A program made the translations under genes and the position numbers. The notes beneath the pieces are model-generated. The model was not told the origin of the DNA and did not search any database. It saw nothing but the letters and a program-made list of their open reading frames with translations. A DNA stretch of 64,000 nucleotides from Apiospora phragmitis (Eukaryota; Ascomycota; Sordariomycetes; Amphisphaeriales; Apiosporaceae), in contig JAQQWL010000011.1 in assembly GCA_038363925.1 (NCBI GenBank), positions 1,922,001 through 1,986,000 of the forward strand, read 5' to 3'. Of the stretch, positions 48,276 through 59,321 are shown piece by piece. Positions within the stretch are counted from its first letter, which is position 1. The number at the start of each line of letters is the position of its first letter.

Positions 48276-50889
48276 ATGGACAGTGCTACCTGTAATGTGA
48301 TCTATGTTGATCGCAATGTGCGATGCGATACACAGCTGGCCAATTCTTCCACGGCGGAAGACATTAGTGCAGCATTGGGTGATTCCGGTGAATTACGCAG
48401 CAATGTGCAGCTTATTCTACACGCGTTTGGGAACGGTATGCCGTGTTTATATGATTCCTTGGGCCTTGAAGAATGTAACCGCTAACTTGCGACCTCGCGC
48501 TTGTAGCACATGTATGTTCCACCGGAGCTGCCTGCATTTCGACCCTCTTCGAATTACACGATACCGCTATGATCGAGTTGAAGCCTACGATAGTACTTAT
48601 AGAGGTTTCGCATGACGAGCAGAGATTAGCATCCAATTCTTCTCGCGACCCGTCGCCATATTCGCAGGGGTCTGATAGAGCCAGTCCGGAGGAGTGTGTG
48701 GATGGCGAGGCCTACGGACTCAGGCTGTTGGATAGAATCGTTTACGAGACTCACTCGAGGAACCTTTCGAAATTAGTCGTCCCTATTCCAGTCGTCACTT
48801 TCCCTTTGCTGCAGAGTCCGCCGACGGAAGACCATGAGAGTAGTCAAGCTTCCGAGCAGCGCCCAGACTCCGGATATCTGGACCAATCACCGGACGCAGC
48901 TAGGCTATCGTCGAATCACACGATTCTGAGGACATGTTTAGACTCGGGCGCTATCGACATTATGGCCAGTCCCCTGCATGCCAAAACTATGACGACACTC
49001 GAGGTACACGCCTATCGGGCCCATAAAGAAGCTGCCAGGGAGCAACAAGCCCAGCTTGAAATTACTAGGGGTCGCAAGCGGTCATGGGTGGGTGTCCATG
49101 ACGATAAGGCTCCCTTCTCCTACCTGCGGGAGGCGATGGTGTCTAGTCTCATGACCGGCATCTGCAAATCTGGCGACGAGGACGTTCCTGGAATTGGTAA
49201 TGTCAGAGTTTGTGTGTCTGCAGATAATCGGGCTGAGATAGCCAAAGCCATTGGAAAGTGGCATTTCTGTGCGCATGATTTCTCGGATGACCAGCTTCTC
49301 GTTGCCGCAAGTCTAATGTTCAAGCATGCGTTTTCTATGCCTGAACTTGAGCAGTGGCGATTACCAACCGGTGAGTTCTCAGAAACTGCCATCGTCTTTC
49401 CTGTTGAATGTGCTCAGCTCATGCTTTACCAGATCAATTAATCACGTTCCTCGTGGCGTGCCGGGCTGCGTATAATACGTTCGTGCCCTACCATAATTTC
49501 CGTCACGCCGTCGACGTTCTGCAGGCTACTTTCAACTTTCTCGGCCGCATTGGCGCGCTGCCGCCGTACCCTCTCCAGTCCGGCGCTGATGTTACACCAA
49601 CGCCGAAATCACCCCTGGCAGCCCTGCTGAAACCGTTTGAGGCATTGACCCTCTTGATCAGCGCCATTGGTCACGATGTTGGCCATCCAGGAGTCAATAA
49701 CGGCTTCCTGGTCGTGCTCAATGCCCCACTGGCTCAGCTCTACAACGATCGATCCGTTCTCGAGTCCTTTCACTGCGCCGCCTACTCGCAGATTCTGCGA
49801 AGATATTGGCCGTTGGCCTTTGAAAGTACCAAGATGCGGAGTCTGATGATTAGCTCCATCCTTGCCACTGACATGGGACTACACTTTGACTATATGACGA
49901 AACTCGGTAATCTTCAGGAGAGGTTCCAGGAGAATCACTCGACTGACGGCTGGAATGGGCGTACACTGGAATCCGAGACGGCGCTGATATGCGCTCTTCT
50001 CATCAAGTGTGCCGATATTAGCAACGTTGTGAGTCTATATTCCGTTGAACAGCTCTCCGTCTGACGAGGTGTACTAAACAAATATGCCTAGGCGCGGAAG
50101 TTTGACACTGCTTTGAAGTGGATGTACATTCTTTGCGACGAATTCTCGAGGCAAGCCTCGATGGAGAACCAAATCGGCATCTCTTCGTCCCTGATTTCGG
50201 AGCCTCGGAAGGATTTCCTCTCGCTGGCGAAGGCACAGCTCGGTTTCATGAATATGTTCGCCATTCCTCTGTTCCAAGGTGTTGCAGATCTGTTACCGTC
50301 CATGCAGTATACCGTGGACGAACTGGAAGGGAACAAAACTCTTTTTGAGACGGCCATCGAGGATCTACCTGAGATGGAAGAAGACAGGAAGAAGCGTTTG
50401 CAAGGAACGCTGTCGCCGCGCAGTATGAGTATCGCGATTGCGCCTCAAGACTCGAGGGACTCTTCATCGGGTAAGACCCTAGGCCCGGCACAGCACCTCA
50501 ATGACCACCCTTCCGCAACGAACGAATCTGGCTCGAATCAGCCCGGAGAGTACAGAGAACTCAATGGGGTATCGAACGAATTCGATTCTGGTGCGGACTT
50601 TGCCGCAAGCGATCCATTCAGTCTGCATGACGCCGAACACCACGTGGGGCGTCGCGGAAAGCAACGTTGTAGTGAAACCACTGAGGGTAGCAACTCTGTC
50701 CCGTATTCAGCGGGCGACTGGGCATCCCAAGCGACTAGTGCTACGACCGGGAAGATGCCGCTGTCGCCCAGTACTCAGGGTACTAGCATTATCAGCCAGG
50801 AATCACTGGAGCGTCCACCAGACGTTCAGGCGGCATCTTCTGACGTCAACCACCTCGCACCGCCCATACCCCCCACACGGAACCAATGA
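48276..50889 (+). CDS. Class I 3',5'-cyclic nucleotide phosphodiesterase (fungal high-affinity cAMP PDE, PdeH/Pde2 type)
   Basis: Hydrolyses cAMP to AMP and so sets protein kinase A activity, which controls growth, conidiation and, in pathogens, infection structures. Exons 48276-48435, 48507-49370, 49433-50028 and 50092-50889 give 805 residues. The N-terminus MDSATCNVIYVDRNVR and the following VQLILHAFGN|AHVCSTGAACIST are typical of the fungal enzyme. The catalytic domain has the PDE signature YHNFRHAVDVLQATFNF and the metal site AIGHDVGHPGVNN, followed by LIKCADISNV|ARKFDTALKWM. Intron ends and phases all agree. The frame closes at TGA 50889 after PTRNQ, but a shift of one base at about 50885 opens a further 50 codons to a TGA at 51036-51038, with a basic KKRPSRFRMNALNLFRRHKG tail that looks like authentic phosphodiesterase C-terminus. 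Probably the last exon is truncated by a one-base deletion or error. Confidence 0.93.
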
Positions 50890-52757
50890 CTTCGGAAGAG
50901 GACCTGTCTAATGGCGCCAAGGATGATAAATCTTTGAAGAAGAGACCAAGTAGATTCCGCATGAACGCACTGAATCTCTTCCGCCGACATAAGGGCAGTA
51001 GCTCTCCATCACGTGGGGAATCAGGCGCAGGGGGTTGAGGAGTGTAAGAGAAAGGATCTTAGCGATGAAAGAAGCGCCCCTGATACAGCTGCTACACAGT
51101 ACGATCTGCCCGTCCCAAAGGTCGGCAACATTGGCTGTCTTGGAGACGGATCCCTCAAGACGAGGCCTACCGAGCAACGACACAGATGCATGCCGAACAT
51201 GGACGACTGCTGCTACTGCCGTCCCCACATGACTTCTTCCATGCGAGTTTTTACACTCCGCCATAGCGTCTGTTGCAAACTTTGTTGTGGCTTGCATACC
51301 ATGTCGGTTACAGCTATACACCACTGTAATACTGGCTCTTGCAGTTGGGAAGATTATATTTTCGTGCCTTGGTACAGGTTCTAACCAGGCAACCACGGCT
51401 TAACAGAGCTATTAGTATACTACGGAGAAGTGACTTCATCCTAGTTAAGCGGATTTGCAACCTTGAACAGCGGCTATAGAACGGGCGGCCATATACCCTG
51501 GGGGCCTCCCGCCGCGAGCGGGTTTTGGGTTGCGGGTGACTGCGGTCGAGGAGGCATCAATAGGAGAACAGGACGTCGCCCTGTCAAGAACAAGAGGCTT
51601 TATGAAAGTACGAAAGTTATCCATGATGACTGTTTTATGACCACACCTACTTTTCTTCTTCTCTTGCTTGATTGCACTGTTTCATGATGAACAAGAAATG
51701 CGCCGTTTGGCATCATAACAAGCCAGGATGCATATCTTGAGAGCGTGTGAGCCCACGGTTATAGTATAGGGCTTACTTATAATGGAAGAGTTTTAACGTC
51801 TAAAGGATAGCTCAATAGCGAAGCCAAGCCAAGTCAATACTTGGATAACATTCTCAACCCCTTGAATAGACGTTTCAATATTGCCTTCTATTAGTTTTGA
51901 TTAATTCTGATGTCCGCCAGCATGATCATATTTATTCAGGATACTTCTGAAGACTTGAACACCACACTATCGTCTTCACCGTATCGCCGCGTCTACCTTC
52001 TATTAGGGTTCCATAGGAACCCGATCAAATATGCCATTCATGTATGTTGTCGGGCGCTGCTCACAAACGCTGACGCGCACCAAATTCGGTAGTTTGTGGA
52101 GGTGTGCCGTATAAGCGTCGATGGCGCCATTGGTAACATGGGCATCGTAGTAGTGCTTTTGGGCAGCGTCGATGACGCTGGCAAAGTTAGTATATCGGTT
52201 CTGTGCTTAGAACCTGGTGCGAGGGTTGCGAGAAAAATGTCTTATTAAGTGACAAGCGGCACACGGGTCAGATGGTTTGATTTTGGGTAAGGCAGGTCTG
52301 TGTTGCTACGATAACTAGGCGTGAAAAGGGGCTCCCGATATTGACACACGCTAGATTCGTGGCAGTCTTGATCTCACGAAGATAATTAATCAGGAGACGA
52401 ATACTGGAGGATTCCGGGTACTCCCTCGCGTTTATAAATTCATTAGGCAATCTCATACCAACGCAACACTGGATTAGACAAGAAAGGGGAAAAGGGGTTA
52501 TTGTAGAGCCCGTTATACAGAAAGCCTAAAGTGGTATCCGTTGTGTATCAGTCAGAACCGCAGGGCTTAAAGCAATCATATCCTCTGTAAAAAACCACTC
52601 TCGTTAATATACAGAAATCCTTCCCTTAACACACCCTCCCGCTCATTGGGGCGCTACCATGCAACACCTATAACGCCCCCCGGGAAACCAGCTGACAGGA
52701 ATGCAAAACATGTCTCCTTTCCACTACTCCGCTGGCCAAAACAATCCTCGAATGTCC
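50890..52757. other. Phosphodiesterase 3' region and convergent interval
   Basis: 50890-51038 carries the out-of-frame phosphodiesterase tail. The rest, up to the minus-strand methyltransferase stop at 52758, has no supported gene. It is AT-rich between about 51700 and 52660. Confidence 0.45.
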
Positions 52758-53953
52758 TTATCCGATGAACGGTATCCGGGTAGGGACACGTTTCCTGTAT
52801 TCGGGATAATCCTCCTTGTACTTGTTCACCAGCCACAATTCCTCCTCGCGTATACGGATGCTGAAGAAGCGCCACAGCACGGCGGCGTAGCCAACAAAGC
52901 AGACGGGGTTGCCAAGGACGAGCTGCGTCCCGAGGCCCCACCAGAAGAAGGCGAAGTAGGCCGGGTGGCGGATGACGCTGTAGATGCCCGTGGTCACGAG
53001 CTCGTGGCCGTCGAGGCACGTCTGGACGATGTGGTTGAAGCTCGATCCGGCCTGCAGCATGGCCGCGGTGCGGATGAACTGGCCCATGAAGGTCAGGATG
53101 ACCCCCAGGAGGAGCAGGACGGGGCCCGTGTAGAGCGGGGCCCAGGCCCGGCGCGGCCAGAGCAGGTTGGTCACGAGGCACTCGAGCATCGCCGCTGAGT
53201 GGGCGATGGCGTAGTGCGGCCAGTTGGCCGTCAGCAGGAACGCCTTGACTCCGGCCTCCTTGGTGTTGCGCCGCGCCGTCGTCCAGAACTCGAGGAAGTG
53301 GAACAGGGCCAGCGCGCCCACGAAGAACGGGATCCGCCACAGGGCCGACGACGTCAGCGTTAGGATGGCGACAAACAGGGACAGGCAGAACGACAGCACG
53401 TTGCCAGGGCAGAATGCGCGCACGGCGATGCCCTCGAGCGACTTCTTCCCGCCCGGGTGGTACTCGAGCCCCGGGGGCCGCGGCAGGGCGCTGAGAGGCA
53501 GAGTCGGGTTAGCACCTGGGTCTTTCTCGGCGGCGGATGCTTGGGGAGGAGGAGGATGCAGTTTTGTCTTGGACGTGTCTATGACCATGTTGGGGTACTG
53601 GCGCGAGCTTCGGCGGACGTGACGCTTGTTGAAGCCGGCGCTGATGGGGGTCATGGGCCCCTCGGCCCACTCCCCGAAGGAGGTGCCGCTGGCCCAGCCC
53701 TTGGGACTGCTGCCACTTCCGCTGCACTGCCATTGCCGTTGGCCTCGATCTTGGTGTCCTTGGGTGGGAAATTGGGCACCATGGGCGAGACCAAGTCTTC
53801 AGCCTCCAAGTCATTGGTCAACGACAGCAGTGGTGGCGGCGCAAGCGCATCTTTGGTAGGCACATCATCCGCGGATGTACCCTCGTCAGAGGTGTCTTCC
53901 TCTGGCCTCATGGGCTTGCCCAGAGACGGCGAAGGTGGACCAGTGTCTGACAT
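52758..53953 (-). CDS. Protein-S-isoprenylcysteine O-methyltransferase (Ste14/ICMT)
   Basis: Polytopic ER membrane enzyme that methylates the prenylated C-terminal cysteine of Ras, Rho and a-factor-type proteins after CAAX cleavage. The C-terminal 298 codons (53654 down to 52758) are intact, with several membrane helices (FCLSLFVAILTLTSSALW, LLLLGVILTFMGQFIRTAAM) and the catalytic ICMT block HELVTTGIYSVIRHPAYFAF plus FFSIRIREEELWLVNKYKED. Upstream, the frame continues as PKGWASGTSFGEWAEGPMTP, which looks like real N-terminus, but it connects only by a one-base shift near 53724 to the ORF starting at ATG 53953 (MSDTGPPSPSLGKP). So either translation starts inside at MTPISAG, or one base is missing. 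No intron fits. Function is secure; the N-terminus is uncertain. Confidence 0.9.
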
Positions 53954-54825
53954 ATCAGGGCGTAACGTAGTTTCCAACGAGACAGAAAAGAGTTATGTGT
54001 GTGACGCAGGCCCTCAAGGAACAGTCACAGTGACTGACGACGACTGGGGAACCATGACAAGAGATGCCTGAAAGAGAAAGAAAAAGGGAAACTATGGCTT
54101 ACCCATTGAATGAGGACTGCATCGTGTCACAAAGACAGGCTGTTTCCCTTTTTGTTGTCGTGAGGTCATACGGGTGAGGGCAGGCAGATTGTGAACAAAG
54201 AGATCTGAGATGCAAGGGGTATGAGCCTCGCCTTCACACAAATCCAAGACCAACACTGTCTACGTAACGGCAGTGAAGTGAGTGAGCGACTGGCCCTATT
54301 TGGTTGTGAGCCGCATTCTAGTCGTGTCCACTTCGGTCGTGGCACTAGAGCAGCATGTTTCGCATGGGATGGAACATAATGTAGATACAGTAGAAACTAC
54401 AGGGGACCTCTTTGGGGAGGAGGCCTAACAATGGGCGGAAAGGTGCGGCAGTAAGTACATGTAGAACTTATTACCTAAAGAAGGTAGATCCCATAGAAAT
54501 AATCCGCAGGCGGAGTTCAAAGGCAGGCAAATAATAATGTGTCCGTACGATAGATAAGCTTTGATGTGGTAAAACACTGCACCGAGCACTCGCCCCGGAC
54601 AGAACGTATAGGACCCATTATGTATAGGGCGTGCAGCAGTCGTCAACTGGGATGTCATAACAGGGTGCTCCGGGTAAACGCGGGGTACCTAGGCTTACTT
54701 ATTTACCGTACACTCCTCGAGTCCTGATAGTCATTAAATATATTTACTTAATCTACTGCACCTAGGCAAGTCCGAACTCCAAGCTTCTCTACTATTTTAG
54801 AAAGACCACGGCTCCGGTCATCGTT
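53954..54825. promoter_or_regulatory. Divergent promoter region (ICMT / acetyltransferase)
   Basis: 870 bp between divergent starts. No ORF of note; GGTACC-rich around 54680-54770. No specific binding site recognised. Confidence 0.4.
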
Positions 54826-55653
54826 ATGCAGCAGATCAACTTAAAAGAAATTGACGAGGAGGAAAACTTGCGCCGCATGCGCAAAGGAGACATGTATTAC
54901 GCTTTCACACCGAGCTTGGTAGCTGATCGGAGACGATGCCGGCTTGCCAGTGAAGAGTTCAATAAAGCTGGTGACGTCTCCCGCCGGCGTCTGGTAGAGT
55001 TATTCAAGATGTGAGACCATATCCCATACGCCACTACACCATATATACCCAATCCTGCCTTTTCCTGAACATCCTTCTTCTTCTATTTAGGATCCAGGAC
55101 GACAAGTCGCCTCTACCACCGCCAGCTCCCACTCCCCAAGAGGACGAGGACCTCTTGGCCAAGTATGTTTGGTGCGACGGGCCAATCAAGATGGATTATG
55201 GACGGAATGTGATGTCGGTACTTGCCTACACCTGTCGGTCAGCCATGACGAGCTAACCAGCACCAGGTTTGGGGACAATACCTATGTCAATTCTAACAGT
55301 ACTTGGATTGATACTTGCCCCATAAGCGTGGGCTCGCGCATCCTCATCGGTCCCAACTGCTCCTTCTTCTCTGGTGAGCACCCAGTTGATCCGTTTGTCC
55401 GCAACGGATACAACGGCCCCGAGATGGGCGCGCCCATCATCATCGAAGATGACTGCTGGATCGGTGGCAACGTGACCGTGCTGGCGGGCGTGACTATTGG
55501 TTGGGCTCAACGGTAGGCGCAGGCAGCGTCGTAACCAAAGATGTCGCGCCGTATACCGTGGTAGTTGGCAACCCGGCCAGGTTCCTGAGGGCTGCCGTTG
55601 CACCCCAGGCCACAGAGAAGGCTTCGGGAACCGCGGGCGCCAAGTCCACGTAA
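54826..55653 (+). CDS. Maltose/galactoside O-acetyltransferase-like enzyme (left-handed beta-helix), frame-broken near the end
   Basis: Acetyl-CoA-dependent sugar O-acetyltransferase of the MAT/LacA group. Exons: 54826-55010, 55091 to about 55213, then about 55267 onward. The N-terminal MAT domain reads RRMRKGDMYYAFTPSLVADR; then DYGRN, FGDNTYVNSNSTWIDTC, IGPNCSFFSGEHPVDP with the catalytic His in GEHP, and DDCWIGGNVTVLAGVTIG, the hexapeptide coils. Intron 1 (80 bp) is canonical; intron 2 must end at CCAG 55266 but its donor is uncertain (GTCGGT at 55214 restores the frame). After GVTIG the frame hits a stop in five codons, while a one-base shift at about 55500 continues GSTVGAGSVVTKDVAPYTVV to the TAA at 55651-55653. 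One base appears to be missing at a TT run. Acceptor sugar unknown. Confidence 0.8.
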
Positions 55654-55677
55654 GAAACAGATGAAAGCTGTCTCATC

Positions 55678-56261
55678 TCATAGACCGCCTTGGATGGAGA
55701 AAGACGAGACAACCAGCACGAGAACGTTGATCCAGCCCCAGATGAAGGGAACCCAGGTTGACAGCACAAAGTTCCCATTAAGATAGACAGCGCCGACACT
55801 ACCAAGCGAGTCAGTACAAATACGAGAGTTAGGCCATCGAATAGACGAGGGAGCAACTGACACTACACCTGTGACGGTGCCGGTGAATAGGGCCTCAATG
55901 CCAGCTATCAAGGCGTATATGACGGGTACGGTCCACATATACTTCCAGGTCGTACGCCTCTTCCCAATCTGCATGGCGAGAGCCGCCGCCGCCGCCGCGA
56001 TATGAAATATGGCATAGAGAATGAATGTCCATAGCAATGTAAAGCGCCAAGAGTCCCAGATGTTGTAGAGCGCATAGTAACAGCTTTCCGGCGGCCACGA
56101 GAGAGAGGGAAAGGCAGGGACCTGGTAGTTGCTGGGCGGGCAGTCGGGGCGCGCAGATCTCTGAACCGACCTAGATTAGATGACGAAGGTTAGTGGACAT
56201 ATCGCGAGAGAGGAAGTCCGGGGTTTTTTTCTCTTGTCGCGACTCACGTATGGTTGCCCAT
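55678..56261 (-). CDS. TMEM170-like small membrane protein
   Basis: Exons 56261-56248, 56170-55869 and 55798-55678, about 145 residues. ATG 56261 gives MGNH, then a 77-bp intron (GTGAGT...CTAG) leads into SVQRSARPDCPPSNYQ and the family block YYALYNIWDSWRFTLLWTFI, followed by a long helix LYAIFHIAAAAAALAMQIG, then VPVIYALIAGIEALFTGT. The final exon has WVPFIWGWINVLVLVVSSFS and ends IQGGL. TMEM170 proteins act at the ER and nuclear envelope in animals. The second intron (70 bp, GTGTAG...GGTAG, branch TACTGAC) leaves the frame one base short, as if one G of a GG at the exon start were lost; alternatively the intron is retained, since the frame is open through it. It converges with the acetyltransferase, the stops 24 bp apart. 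Confidence 0.8.
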
Positions 56262-56648
56262 CAGGTTTGTCTCTCTCCGAAAATCTGCGGTGCGAATGAT
56301 CAATGATCTGGTTTGGTATTGATGATCAACATTTGGCGTTGTTATGTACATGTAGGTAGGTGCTAGGTTAGATTGATAGGTGCTGCTAGGTAGGGGTGTG
56401 TAGGGGTGTTGGGCTCATTACCTAACTGAAAGCTTCCCCTGTTCTGGGGTCGTTTTAGTGGGTGGCTTGGGCTGACGTCGTGCCTCGGCAAATTGGTAGG
56501 AGCTGTCGCCGAGCAAAGCACGTACATTTGATGTGACCTCTACCATCTCGTCTGGGCATGCACACAACCAGATAACAACCAGAGAGAGCGCAAGCCGATC
56601 AACCCATATGTAGACCGCGCCGGTGCTGACGCACACAAACATGTAACA
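56262..56648. promoter_or_regulatory. Divergent promoter region (TMEM170-like / Pex8-like)
   Basis: 387 bp between divergent starts, with several GGTAGGT motifs near 56350-56395. No other feature seen. Confidence 0.4.
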
Positions 56649-58805
56649 ATGTCTGCGGACCGACTCTTGACCACTACGCTGCGAGCCTACCAGGAACCGC
56701 ACCGGCCCGCCGACGTCGACCGACTGCACGCGAGCACCGCGACGCTGCTGAGCAACCTCAACAACCACCTCAACATCTCGCTCCTGACCTCCCAGCTCCT
56801 CACCGCCCGCGCGATATGGGGGGAGCCGGCGCCCTTCGCCGTTGCGGGGGACGGTCTGCGGACGTGCCTGCGGGTCCTGAGCGTCTACAACACCGCCGCG
56901 CTCCACGTGCAGCGCAACGAGGAGGAGAACGCGAAGCTGCGCTGGGGCCAGCAGCCCGTCGGCAGCGGCGTCCGCTGCGACACCTGGGCGCGCGCCGTGG
57001 CCAAGGGCGCCGACGACCGTTCGGCGCGCTGGAAGCACCTCCTCGTGCTCACGGGCACCCTCATGGGCATGGAGAGCGAGGGCTGCCGGGCCCTGTCGCG
57101 CGGCCTGCGGGCGACGCTCGAACAGGCCGTCGTCACGGCCGCCAACCTGGCCCTGGAGGACACTAGCCGGAGGAGGCCATACACCGGAGGAGAGCTCGGG
57201 TCCAACGCGGTGATGCTGGCGCTGGCCTACGTGTTCCCGGTGCTCTCGGACCACCACAGACAGATGCTCAACTGCGACCTGGTGCTGCCGGCGGCGGTGC
57301 GGGCCATGACCGGGCCGGAGGGCTTTCAGGATGGCGACTTCCTGCGCTCCATATCGGCGGGGAATGTGGCAGGCCATGAGACGTTCTATAGGGCTTCCCC
57401 GTCCTCTTTTGCCCACGTTCAGCAGCTCGAAGCGCGGCCGCTGCCTCAGAATATGGGCCCCTTATCGCGACTCACCGCCTTCGCGGTGCAGCATGCAGCG
57501 GACTCGAGTGTTGTCTTGGATACGCAGGATAGACTCCTCGCGTTCTCGGCTGGCTTATTAGAAAGATGGCGGCAATGCCCCTTCTCCCCGGTCGATATCT
57601 CGACAGAAGCTGCTGTCCTCCCTCCAGACATGCTTCGAGGCCCCTGGGCTATGCTATGGCGGCTTTTGAAGAAGATCCTGTACACCGTCGTTGCTACCGT
57701 GCAGCCTATAATGGGGCGATGTCTTTTGGACCCTCGACTGCGTAACGATGCAACGGCCCCAACCGTCGCCTCTAAAACTCTTCATACTCTACGAAACCTC
57801 TCTTTTATATCGTCAAGGCAAGGGGCAGACGCCTTCCAGGTTTACGTCTTCACATATATGACGTCGCTCGACATCATCACCCGCTACCCCGACGCATGTG
57901 TCCGCTTCCTGCAGGAAGCACAACCTACCGCGCCGGGCCAGCCAAACTCGCCCGCCCTCACGCCGCTCGACCAGGCGCTGACTCTATTCTACCTGAACAC
58001 GGCGGAACACCTCCCCCTCTCGCTGCCCACCCCAGCCGCCGAAAGCCTCGTGCTGACGCTGGCGACCGCGCACCTCTCCGCCGTGCCCCCATCGTCCTCT
58101 GTCGCGGCCCAGCCGACATCGCTGACCCTCCCCCCTCTACGAGGCCGCCCACGCCGCCGTCCTCTCGGTGCTCTGCTGCCCCCAGCACGCGGCCCTGGCC
58201 ATCGCCCTGATCCCCTTCTACATCGACATCCTCCTGGCCTCCTTCCCGGCCCGCATCTCGCCCCGCCAGTTCCGCCTCGCCTTCAAGACCGTCGTCCAGA
58301 TCGCCAGCCCGCCCTTCCCCATCGCGGCCTCGCACCCGCTCCTCGCCGAGACCCTGCTCGAGATGCTGCATTTCCGCGCCGCGACCGCCACGACGCACCC
58401 GCTGCCCGCCGAGCCCGGGCCGGCCAACGGCGACAATAACGTCATGAATGGCGAACAGCAACAACCGCTCCCGCCGGTATCGGAACAGACGACGCTCGTC
58501 CTCTCCTCGTCGACGCCTTGCCGTTCCTACCCCTGCCCATCGTCGAGGACTGGCTCACCCGCACCGCCGAGGCCATGAACACCGTCGTCGACCCTGCTCT
58601 GCGCGAGGTCGTGCGCAGCCGGTTCTGGGACGTCCTGGTGAGCGGCGAGATGGACGTCGAGCGCGCGGCTATCGGGGTGGCTTGGTGGGGCATCGGTGGT
58701 GGACGCGAGATGGTCATGTTGAATCAAGCCGCCCCTAAACGAGACGGCGAAGTCATGATGAGCGGGGCACTAGGCGGTAATAGGTCGGAAGCGTGCAGGT
58801 TGTGA
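56649..58805 (+). CDS. Pex8-like peroxin, frame-broken twice in the C-terminal third
   Basis: Pex8 is the intraperoxisomal peroxin that links docking and RING complexes during matrix protein import. The single exon starts MSADRLLTTTLRAYQEPHRP and shows typical fungal Pex8 blocks: TLLSNLNNHLNISLLTSQLL, LRVLSVYNTAALHVQRNE, SNAVMLALAYVFPVLSDHHR, and QVYVFTYMTSLDIITRYPDA. After LTLPPL at about 58130-58136, in a run of six C, the homologous frame shifts by one and continues YEAAHAAVLSVLCCPQHAAL and RQFRLAFKTVVQIASPPFP. A second shift near 58505 restores LVDALPFLPLPIVEDWLTRT and the conserved GEMDVERAAIGVAWWGIGGG. The protein ends EACRL; CRL fits the (S/A/C)(K/R/H)(L/M) peroxisomal targeting signal. 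Both shifts lie at C/T-rich short runs and probably reflect base errors in an otherwise complete gene of about 718 codons. Confidence 0.78.
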
Positions 58806-59321
58806 TGATGTATCTATGTAACGTATAGGCAGACACGACGTCGCGGTCTTGGAGGCCGAGGCGAGTAGATTATGATAATCAATTCATTGGGCTTCAAGTC
58901 ATTGGGGAACAGAAAATGCATACTGCCAAATGGCATAATCAGTGTTAAGACTTTGCACGGTACAACAAAGACGAATGAGTAAGTGAGGCATTGGTATATA
59001 TAAATATATCCCGAGTTTGGGCGAGCCTATCGCTAGCTCTATGCTACAACGCTATACGCTGGGGGATGAATTCCAAAGTAATCTATGAGAATGCCGAACC
59101 AACCATAAAATGATAATACGAGTCACCTATACCCTATGCAACCGATTCGAAGGCCAGTGACTCCCATCCTAATGCAAATGCAGCGATTACGCTAGTTCAT
59201 GTCCGAACAAGGCGGGCCAAGCCCGTACCTTATACTGCAGTACTAAGCAAAACCCGTAACCGGATAAACCTCAATGTAAGCACTTCGATCGACCAAACGC
59301 CAGAGCCCCCTTTTCTCCACG
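58806..59321. other. Convergent intergenic interval
   Basis: 516 bp between the 3' ends of the Pex8-like gene and the ZIP transporter. AT-rich; nothing recognised. Confidence 0.5.

Noticed and set aside
55494..55856. 120-codon minus ORF overlapping the TMEM170-like last exon
   Set aside because: It is the neighbouring frame. The frame ending FSIQGGL matches the family C-terminus, so this is a shadow.
56418..57416. 332-codon minus ORF opposite the Pex8-like gene
   Set aside because: Antisense shadow created by the high GC third positions of the real gene.
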